A stretch of 64,000 nucleotides of DNA from Prinsepia uniflora (taxonomy: Eukaryota > Streptophyta > Magnoliopsida > Rosales > Rosaceae). Below are positions 46,695-55,941 of the stretch, piece by piece. The DNA is taken from NCBI GenBank assembly GCA_032719365.1, contig CM064861.1, forward strand, positions 80,472,863-80,536,862, given 5' to 3'. Within the stretch, counting starts at the first letter, position 1, and every line of letters begins with the position of its first letter. The notes under the pieces were generated by a model. It ran no database searches. It was given only the letters and a program-made list of their open reading frames with translations, and was not told the DNA's origin. Both the position numbers and the translations under genes were made by a program.

Positions 46695-47409
46695 TGTGGA
46701 AATGTGGAGTGGAAGATGATCAACGGTTTTCACAAAGTTGTGTGAGGGCACGCTGATATGCTCTTACTTCATCTGGCTTGCAGAGTCGGTCTTTCTTTCT
46801 TAGCTGGGATTTAAAGTTTCATATACGCCGTCGTTTTTGGCATAAATTTTTTACCGCAGATGTAGCAGGATTGCGCCAACATCTCAAAATGAAACTGAAA
46901 TCGCAATTCATTCTACTATGCCATTAAAAATACTTATATGGCAGTAATGTGATAATAATTAAAGGGTGTTTTGAACAATCTTCTTCCTCTTACTTATTCA
47001 TCGCCAGACAACCCCAATCCCAATCCCCTTCCTCATCTTCTGCGACGGAACCACGAAAGTGGAAACTGTGTAATTTCTAGTATCCGATGGGTTATATTGG
47101 AGAGTGAATGTGGATGTCATAGCTCCCCAACCGCCACTATCTTTACCAAACACAACCAAAGTAACAAGCTTGAACACACCCAAATGAACTACGCCTGCAA
47201 ATGTGTTCTAGCAATCATGACTTCTGGGTCATCCTCAAACAATGCACCATAACAGCCCTCCCAACCTGCAACAAGCTAGTCCTCCCAACCAACAGCACTG
47301 CAGTCCTCCCAACTTGCAGCACCACATACCTCCCTGCAATCACCCACCCCCCGCGGCCAACAACAAAAACTAGATCGAACCAACAACCCCAAATGGGCTC
47401 CCCACCCCC
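46695..47409. other. Upstream region of the BSD gene and repeat X (left copy)
   Basis: 46695-46850 is likely the BSD 5' untranslated region and promoter. From 47334 to 47402 lies a C-rich start and CCAACAACAAAAACTA..., which recurs at 58649-58714 on the far side of the Copia II cluster (about 40 bp aligned with few mismatches). No gene seen. Confidence 0.5.
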
Positions 47410-47802
47410 TGTTAGAGATCAGGATTCCGACTATTATATAGACTCGGGAGTTCGACCCTAAAACCAATTGGTGATAGAGGGAGTTGCCCAAGGCTATATA
47501 AGGCACACATTCTATTTCTTCTTTTCCAACCCAACACGCCCACTCACGTGTGGTGGCTCTTGTAGCCAACACGTGATGATGTGAGCCCATTGTCCCACAT
47601 CCTCTCTCAACTCAACTCTTTTTTTTTCTTTCGTCATCACTACGCCCCGGATACGCCCCCTATCCGTGTGGCGGCTAGTGAATGGGCGACGTGTGGCACG
47701 TGTGGCGGTTAAACCATCCACGTGGGTTAACCCGCTCTGATACCATATTAGAGATCGGGATTCCGACCATTATATAGATTCGGGAGTTCGGCCCTAAAAC
47801 TA
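47410..47802 (-). mobile_element. TRIM-like short retroelement (partial)
   Basis: Direct repeats of about 57 bp at 47410-47466 and 47746-47802 (TGTTAGAGATC / TATTAGAGATC start, both with ATTATATAGA and CTCGGGAGTTCG-like cores) flank about 280 non-coding bp. A primer-site match, sense TGGTATCAGAGC at 47745-47734, abuts the right repeat. This fits a terminal-repeat retrotransposon in miniature on the minus strand, its right LTR cut by Copia II. A T/C-rich run at 47618-47631 could be the polypurine tract. Confidence 0.45.
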
Positions 47803-48232
47803 AGTGTAAGGTGTGCACTGATATGACTTGGCAGTTTTCCTATTACCAACTCGAGGAGACAGGATCAAAACAAGAAAAAAGAGTACAAATCAGCAAATGA
47901 GTGAGGTGGATTCTGTTAGAGAATGAGTGACGTGTTGGTGTGATGTTTAAGCTAAGGAAGTGTAACTATCACATTTAACTGTCATGCAGTGTGTGTGTGT
48001 GTGTGTGTGTGAGTGAGTGAATGTGTGACTGAGTGAATATATGCATTGTAATCATCCTTGATTGAATTAATGAGAATAGAAAAGTGGTACTGTGAGAATC
48101 AGAGAGATTCTAATCACTGTGATACCAAGAACATTTCATTCACATTCATCCTGCATTTTATCGAACACATAGAGTGCATTTTGCAATTTTGTGAATCTCT
48201 ACAGAATTGCTTGATTGATTAGAACCAGAATT

Positions 48233-48263
<31 letters not shown>

Positions 48264-48397
48264 TGATCTATCCTAAATTCATACGAGCTAATCTCGTGTT
48301 CATTTCAGCTAGAGTGTGAGTTGAGAAGCTTACCTGGAAAACAATGGAACAGTGCATCCGATGAACTTGATCGACTCCTCTGCTTTTCTGAGATCCA
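47803..48397 (+). repeat. 5' LTR of Copia II
   Basis: Starts at AGTGTAAGGTGTGCAC (TGTTGG missing) and ends near GAGATCCA before the primer site. Contains a (TG)n run at about 47990-48012 and a (GA)n run at about 48236-48263. Matches the 3' LTR pieces except at simple repeats. Confidence 0.85.
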
Positions 48398-48400
48398 ATA

Positions 48401-48412
48401 TGGTATCAGAGC
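48401..48412 (+). other. Primer-binding site of Copia II
   Basis: TGGTATCAGAGC, initiator tRNA-Met type, three bases after the LTR end. Confidence 0.92.
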
Positions 48413-48529
48413 AGGTGGATCTGCTTATTTGGGGCGTCTGATTGTGTTGGTACTTCGGTGATTTGAAATCGACTGAGCCAGTGAAGAAACTTCTGTGCAA
48501 TTCCGATTTTCTTCGAGATCAAGAAATCG

Positions 48530-51500
48530 ATGACAGGAGCTGGAGATCCCAAGTTACCTGTATTCAAAGGGGAGAATTATGATTTTTGGAGCATCAAAAT
48601 GAGGACAGCATTGAAGGCTTGTGATCTATGGTCTATTGTCACTCAAGGATTGCCAGAGCCTGAGTATGATAGTGAGGATGAGGAAATCGATCAAGATGTA
48701 AGTCATGCTGATCTGATCAAGAATGCTAAGGCCCTAAATCTGATTCAGAATTTTGTATCAGAGGAGATCTTCCCAAGAATCTCAAATATTGAGATTGCTA
48801 AGCAAGCATGGGATGTTCTTAAGAAGGAATTCAGAGGACATCCTAAGGTAAGGGCTGTAAAACTTCAAGCTCTTAGAAGGGATTTTGAATTTACCCGTAT
48901 GAGACAGGATGAAAGTTTCTCTGCTTATCTTTCTAGACTGTTGGTTATTGTTAATCAAATGAAAACTTATGGAGAAGAGATATCTGAGAAAAGACTTACT
49001 CAAAAGATACTAATCAGCTTAACTAAAACATATGATTCCATAGTTTCAATTCTAGAAAAAACTAGGGATTTGGACCTGGTTAGTGTTAAGAGTATTTCTG
49101 CTTCCATCAGAGCCTTTGATCAAAGGTTGGAAATGCACAATGAGACTGAGATTGAGAGAGCCTTCACAAGTATGAATGTTTCTGGTAAATCTCAGGGACA
49201 ATCCATGACTAGTTCCTGGAAAGCAAAGGAGTTTCAAGGAAGGCCAGGATCTAGACCCTGGACTTCTGATAAACCTAAAGGAACTATGAAGCATGAGAAA
49301 CCTACAGAAACTCAAAGAGGATAAGTTAAGAAGGTTTTCTGCAAGGATTGTAACAAGCATCACTGGGGTGAGTGCTGGTTGAAGGGTGGCAAAGTGAAGT
49401 ATTTCAAATGCTCTAGATTTTGTCACATGGCAAGGAACTGCTCAAGAAAACAGCCTGCTGCAGTTTTTGCTCAGAAAGCTGAAGAGGCTGAAGGGAGTAT
49501 GTTTTATGCTTGTCACTCAACATCAATAGAACATGATGAAGCTGTTTGATACCTGGACAGTGGTTGTAGCAATCATATGACTGGTCATGAGTCTTTGCTG
49601 ACCAATATTGATAGAAACCTAAATGTGAAAGTGAAAATGGGTACTGGAGATCTTGTTCAGGTGGCAGGAAAAGGTTCCCTACTTGTTCACACTGATCAAG
49701 GAGACAAATACATCAAGGAAGTTATGCTTGTACCTGGATTAGATGAAAATCTATTAAGTGTGGGACAGATGGTAGAACATGGGTACAGTTTGGTGTTTGG
49801 AAACAGATTTGCAGAAATCTTTGAAGATGGGACTTTGAGGCAAAGAGTGGCAAGAGTTCCTATGACAGGAAACATGTGTTTCAAGCTTTCTCTCAACTAT
49901 GTGAATTTCAGAACTAAGGAACTTGAAACAGTTGAGGGTTTGAAGGCTAGCACTGAATAAAGTACTGAGTTTTAGCATCTGAGATTTGGTCATTTAAACC
50001 TTGCTAGTCTGAGACAACTCAAACAGAAAGATATGGTGATTGGATTGTCTAGTTTACATGGAGAAAAGGGGGTGTGTGAAGGATGCATAGCTGGAAAACA
50101 TCATGTTAGTTCCTTTGATACTCAAGGGGCTTGGAGGGCATCATCACCATTAGAACTCATACACACAAATGTGTGTGGTCCTATGCAAACAGAAACAATT
50201 GGAGGCAATCTGTATTTTCTAACATTCATTGATGATCATTCAAGAATATGCTGGGTGTATTTCTTAAGACACAAGTCAGGGGTTTTGAATGTGTTTAAGA
50301 AATTCAAGGCTATGATAGAATTGCAGAGTGGGTTCAAGATTAAGAAACTGAGAAGTGACAGGGGAGGAGAGTACATGTCTAATGAGTTTCAGAAGGTTCT
50401 TGATGAAGCAGGAATTGAGAGGCAAATAACTGTGGCCTATTCTCCTCAACAGAATGGGGTAGCTAAAAGGAAGAACAGAACTGTTGTAGAAATGGCTAAG
50501 TCAATGCTTCATTGTAAGCATTTACCCTATGAGTTTTGGGGAGAAGTAGTTAACACTGCTGTATATCTCCTGAATCGATGTCCTACAAAGGCTGTGTTAA
50601 ATAAGACTTCATTTGAAGTGTTCTCAGGAAGAAGACCAGGGGTGACTCACTTAAGAATCTTTGGATCTCTATGCTACATGCATGTTCCAAAACAGACCAG
50701 GCAAAAGTTGGATGATTCCAGCAGCAAAGGAATTTTTGTAGGCTATGGAAGTTGTGAAAAGGGCTATAGAGTTTACAGTTTGGAAAGCAGGAAAGTTGTG
50801 GTGTCTAGAAGTGTGATTTTCAATGAGAAAACTCACTGGAATTGGGAGAAGCTTGAAGAGGTTTCAAGTTACATTCCTCTAAATTTCACTGCTGGAGATT
50901 CTCAGACAGAACCAGCAACATCAACTCACTCTCTTAACATGACTAGTTCAAGCTCAAGTGAAGATGATCAACCTAGTCACAGTCCTGATCATTCATCCAG
51001 CACTGCTGCAAGTAGCTCTACAGAAGAGACCAGTGATACACCTATGAAACTAAGAAGCTTAAGTGACATCTATGCTAGATGTCACATGAGCATGATAGAA
51101 CCAGAATGTTTCATAGAAGCAGCCAAGGAATCTGTTTGGAGAAAAGCAATGGAAGCTGAAATAGAGATGATGGAGAAGAATGGAACATGGGAACTTGTGG
51201 AGAGACCTACAGTTAAACCTGTGATAGGTGTCAAATGGGTGCTCAAAACTAAACTGAACCTTGATGGTTCAGTACAGAAGCACAAGGCCAGGTTGGTTGC
51301 AAAAGGGTATGCACAAAAGCCTGGTGTGAACTTCAATGAGACTTTTGCTCCAGTAGCAAGGCTGGACACAGTCAGAGTTTTGATTGCTTTAGCAACACAA
51401 AGAAGATGGGAGCTGTTCCAACTAGATGTAAAGTTTGCTTTTCTGAATGGTGTACTAGATGAGGAGGTGTACATTGACCAACCTGAAGGTTTTGAGGTTC

Positions 51501-52623
51501 AAGGAAATGAATCCAAGGTCTACAAATTGCACAAGGCCCTCTATGGTTTGAAACAAGCACCAAGGGCTTGGTATGGTGAGATAGATTCTTATCTACTAAG
51601 ATGTGATTTTGAAAGAAGCACAAGTGAACCTACTTTGTACTTAAAGAGAAAACAAGGTGAGGGGACTTTGATTGTGTCTATCTATGTGGATGACATTATC
51701 TATACAGGTGACAGCACTAGAATGATGACTGAGTTCAAACAAGATATGATGAGAAAGTATGAAATGACAGACTTGGGACTACTACATCATTTTCTAGGGA
51801 TGGGAATCCTACAGTCCAATGAGGGGATTTATATTCACCAAAGGAAGTATGCTGCAACTCTCCTTGAGAAGTTTGGTCTTAATGATTGCAAACCTGTCAG
51901 CATACCAGTTGCTACTAGTGACAGATTACAAAAGGAAGATGGAAGTGGAACTGCAGATGAGGAATTATACAGGCAGATTGTTGGAAGCTTGCTCTATCTC
52001 ACTGCCACTAGACCAGATGTGATGTTTGCAACAAGTTTGCTGTCAAGATTCATGCAAAAACCAACCAAGAAACATCTTGGGACTGCTAAGAGAGTTCTAA
52101 GATATGTTCAAGGAACCTTGAACTTTGGGATTGGATACAGGAAGGGAAAGGCTGCTATCCTAGTAGGATACTGTGATAGTGATTAGGGAGGCTCTACTGA
52201 TGACATGAAGAGTACCTCTGGTTATACCTTCACACTAGACAGTGGTGTGTTCTCATGGGCCTCTGTAAAACAGTCTAGTGTTGCCCTCTCAACAACAGAA
52301 GTAGAGTATGTAAGTTCCTCAGAGGCAACTACTCAGGCTGTTTGGTTAAGATTTGTCCTAGGAGAAGAGCATATAGAAGCTACCCCTATCATGTGTGATA
52401 ACATGTCTGCAATTGCCATGGCTAGGAACCCTGTGTTCCATCAAAAGACCAAGCATATTCACAGAAGATGGCACTATAAAAGAGATGCAATTCAGAATGG
52501 TGAAGTTTCCATTCAGTATTGCAAGTCTGAGGAATAGTTGGCAGACATATTCACTAAGGTTCTTCCTAAGGAACGGTTTTAATACCTTAGAGAACTACTA
52601 GGAGTAATACCAGTGAACACCTT
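48530..52623 (+). pseudogene. Copia II gag-pol, near complete but disabled
   Basis: Gag starts at ATG 48530 (MTGAGDPKLPVFKGENYDFW) and is open to TAA 49322. The rest follows with few breaks: zinc-binding region near 49340-49440, a TGA just before the protease (YLDSGCSNHM, near 49553), GAG-pre-integrase, then a 717-codon frame 50033-52186 with integrase and RT (KFAFLNG, GLKQAPRAWY, YVDD at 51683-51694). TAG at 52184 replaces Trp in the RNase H motif CDSDWGG; RNase H continues to about 52600 with another TAG near 52536. Two integrase catalytic residues are changed: Asn for the first Asp (HTNVCGP, codon 50168-50170) and Lys for the Glu (VAKRKNRT, codon 50465-50467). So the integrase would be inactive even if translated. 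A polypurine tract AGGAGGGGC ends at 52632. Confidence 0.92.
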
Positions 52624-54132
52624 AGGAGGGGCTGTTGGTGTAACGACCCGTCCCAAATTCCTAGATTAGATTAGTGACTAATCACGATTAGTGAGGCTAA
52701 TCCGTGATTAGTAAAGCGAAATCGGACGAACGATGCGACATGACCGTTTTGCCCCTAGTGGTGGCAAAACGTTGACTTTTCAATCGGGCAGTCAAATGGA
52801 CTTTGACCGATGACCGTGACGTAGTTCGTGACGTCACGAGTTCATAGACAGGTGGCACGTTCAATTCCAACGTTCGTAGAAGAAGTTATGACGTTCGGAA
52901 GCCCAAGGGCATTTTGGTAATTTGGGTGAATAGGAGGTCAAAAGTTGAATTTTTGATCGGGAGGTCCGATGGCCGAGGGCCGAAGACCATTACGTAGATA
53001 AGGACGATACGAATCCGTAGACAGGCGGCACGTCGAATTCGGACGTTCGACGGCGAAGTTACGGTTCACGAAAGTTTCGGGATACTATTCCCGGTGACAC
53101 GTTTTACGAGGACCGTTTGTCTTTAGTGGGCTCAACTACTTTTCAGAAACCAATGGATGAGTGACACTTGTCACCCATCCACTGGCCCTTAATTCCCATA
53201 CATGCATCGATCATCTCTTTGTTTTTCCATTCATCCAACCACCCACCCGATCTCAGTTTGAACCCAAACCCATCCAAATCTTTCCAGCCGATCTTGAATG
53301 GGACCATAGAGTGAGGGAGAGGCTGAGGAAGCAAGGGACGGTGGCTGGGAGCACCTGGACCACCGCACACGGCCGTGAAGGCCCAGGTAACCCGATTACC
53401 CGACTATGCCCATTTTTCCATTATTTTCGAATATGACTTTATGGGTTGTTATGGGTGATTGGAAGATGATTAGGGAGTTGATAGGATGATTTTAAGAGGA
53501 TTTGGAAGGTGCTTCACGGCGGAGGGAGCCGTGAGGGTGGTCGGGAAAAACAGAACCGTGAGGTTCATTTTGGAACCATAGGTTTAGGCGAGTTTTTCCT
53601 AGTTTTCTTGATTAGGATAGATTGGAAATGAGAAAATAGGAATTTAGGAATTGGAATGGAGGAAATCGGACCGAAAATGAGGGAGAAGGAGGCCTGGACC
53701 GGTTACGCCGGTCCAGTTGCAGAGGTTGGACCGGACTGGCCCGGTCGGACCGGTTCGATCGCTGGAGACGACGGGTACTGTAGCGGCGCGTGAGGCCCAC
53801 GCGCAGGGGCCTTTGGGCGGCGCGTGGCAGCGCGTGCTAGGGTTTTTGGGGATGGTTCCAACATACGAAATCATCTATTCGATGTAACGAACATTTTGGG
53901 ACTGGTTTCGAGTCGATCGGACACCGTCTCGATATGTTTCGGGGCATCGGAAGGTTTAGGGTCGGTTTAAAAATAGTTAAAAATACGGAAAAATTACGGG
54001 GCTTTAGTGAGGGGTTATATAAGTAGTTAGTAACCCTCTAAATTAATTTGGACAGGTTTGGAAGTCCCGGTGATGGTGATCGGCTCGGGGAGCCGTATGG
54101 CACGCGTATCGAGACGCGGCTTCGGACGGTCT

Positions 54133-55397
54133 GTGAGTGGACCTTGTTTTCTAAATTGGTGCATGCATAAATGTTTATTATATGTTTTAAATACTTGTTT
54201 GTGTTGCCATGAGTGCATTTGGATGTGTGGTTACGTATAGGCACGTATTTCGAGGTTTCGGCCCTATACGGTGCCTATACGGGGCTGTAGGTCTTTATTG
54301 GTCTAAATGAAATGGTTTTGGATTTCCAAAAGGATAATGAATTTGATTTGATAATGTTGATTTGGATATTTGTGAATTATATGGTTTCACATATTTCGAG
54401 GCGATTTACGTGCTTGCACGTAAATCGAGGTTTTTCGGTTTTACTCCGATTTTCCATTCTTATGGTCTTGGAATTAATTTAATGAAATGATTTTGAATTT
54501 GAAAAGGTAATTCTCGGACTTGAGGTCCCTTTGATTTAGGGAATCGGGCCGGAGGCCCAATTGGTTTACGATTCGGACCGGGGGTCCAGTTTCTATGTGA
54601 ATTCGGGCCTAGTGCCCAGTTATGTATTACAAATGGTTTTTACGGGTCATGACGGTTTATGGGAACCAGCATGAACCCCTGAAATGGATTTACGGGTCAT
54701 GACGGTTTATGGGAACCGGCATGAACCCATGAAAGGATTTTATGGTTCATGACGGCTTATGGGGGCCGGGCATGAATCCTTGAAAGGTTTCAAGAATGAT
54801 TTCAAAAGGTTTTTCATATTCCATCCTATATATATGATTGTCTCCTCTGGGGAGGGTCGTTGGCCTGGGTGGACCCCGGAGTAGTCACGGAGCACTGACT
54901 GAGTGGAGTCGCCCCCCAGTTGGGTTCCTTACTCTCAGGATGGGCATGGTTCGTTACCTTCAGGGAGGGTCATTGATCTACGGACATTGACCTGGGTGGA
55001 CCCTGGAGAGACTTGGGTTTGAGACCCCGGTTAGCACACGTGTAGCTTTATTTTACCGTGACAGGTTCTAGATATGAATATATTGGATAAACATGGTTTC
55101 AATTGGTTTTGGGAAATTGTGTTTATAATGATAAATGGATTTGGGCTGAGATCCCACATATGTTCAATGTGTTATGATTTTCTGTAAATGGTTTTGGGCA
55201 GGAGCTCGTGTGACTTGTATTTACAGAATTTGGGGCTGAGACCCTATTTATGGGTGTTTTAACATATATTATTGGATAAATGGTTTTACTATGCATGCAT
55301 GCTTTTTAGTGGAGGGTATAAATGTCTTTTATGGAAATGTTTTATAAAATCTTTATTTTTGTCCACTCACAGTCTTTCTGTTTTTAATACCCTTCAG
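54133..55397 (+). other. Putative leader intron in LTR-A
   Basis: Starts GTGAGT (a full match to the intronic donor consensus), ends TTTTTAATACCCTTCAG before G. GTGAGTGGAC at its start is exactly complementary to GTCCACTCAC at 55361-55370, about 30 bp before the acceptor-like site; with flanking bases the match is 12 bp. The same arrangement is seen in G0, G1 and, weakly, B. Splicing is inferred only. Confidence 0.4.
54516..54785 (+). repeat. Hairpin array and 50-bp tandem repeats in LTR-A
   Basis: GGAC-TTGAG-GTCC 54516-54528, GGGC-CGGAG-GCCC 54546-54558, GGAC-CGGGG-GTCC 54575-54587, GGGC-CTAGT-GCCC 54605-54617: four 13-nt hairpins spaced about 30 bp with alternating GGAC and GGGC stems. Three units of about 50 bp follow (GGGTCATGACGG ... 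GCATGAACCC type), each able to pair its ends. Other GGGCTGAGACCC-type pieces lie at 55140-55250. Confidence 0.75.
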
Positions 55398-55503
55398 GTT
55401 GACAGCGAATGTGGACTGTAGCAGAGATCGAGATATCACATGCCTCCTCCGGATCCTGGCGTACTCTGATAGCCCGGGAGGGCAAAGGACGAAAATATCC
55501 CTT

Positions 55504-55524
55504 GTCTGACACTTCGTGTCAGAC
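55504..55524 (+). other. U5 stem-loop of LTR-A
   Basis: Arms GTCTGACAC and GTGTCAGAC with loop TTC: a perfect 9-bp hairpin 53 bp before the LTR end. The same GTCTGACA/TGTCAGAC arms occur in the other families with loops of about 44 to 89 nt. Confidence 0.75.
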
Positions 55525-55941
55525 GGGAGCAGGGTCATCCCGCACTAATTCCGGGGGGATTGGGATGGGTCCTGTCAGTTGGAGTGTAAGGTGTGCACTA
55601 ATATGACTTGGCAGTTTTCCTATTACCAACTCGAGGAGACAGGTGTCAAAACAAGAGAAAAGAGTACAAATCAGCAAATGAGTGAAGTGGATTCTGTTAG
55701 AGAATGAGTGACGTGTTGGTGTGATGCTTAAGCTAAGGAAGTGTAACTATCACATTTAACTGTCATGCAGTGTGTGTGTGTGTGTGTGTGTGTGAGTGAG
55801 TGAATATATGCATTGTAATCGTCCTTGATTGAATTAATGAGAATAGAAAAGTGGTACAGTGAGAATCAGAGAGATTCTGATCACTGTGATACCAAGAACA
55901 TTTCATTCACATTCATCCTGCATTTTATCGAACACATAGAG

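Larger units (their letters stand above)
52639..55577 (+). repeat. Solo LTR of Gypsy family A (2939 bp), complete
   Basis: TGTAACGACCC...GGTCCTGTCA, flanked by gttgg (52634-52638 and 55578-55582). Sense order: two U3 modules (GACAGGTGGCACG near 52848, GACAGGCGGCACG near 53019), palindrome near 53155-53180, CpG-rich block (GGCGCGTG words, 53785-53845), donor-like CTGTGAGTGGAC 54131-54142, hairpin array 54516-54617, three tandem units of about 50 bp (54641-54785), complementary GTCCACTCACAG 55361-55372, acceptor-like CCCTTCAG ending 55397, U5 stem 55504-55524. It is the reference copy for the fragments at 8870 and 15549. Confidence 0.92.

Noticed and set aside
46971..47461. Frames with Pro/Asn/Thr-rich products near the BSD promoter
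   Set aside because: No conserved motif, overlapping frames on both strands, and part of repeat X and the TRIM-like element.
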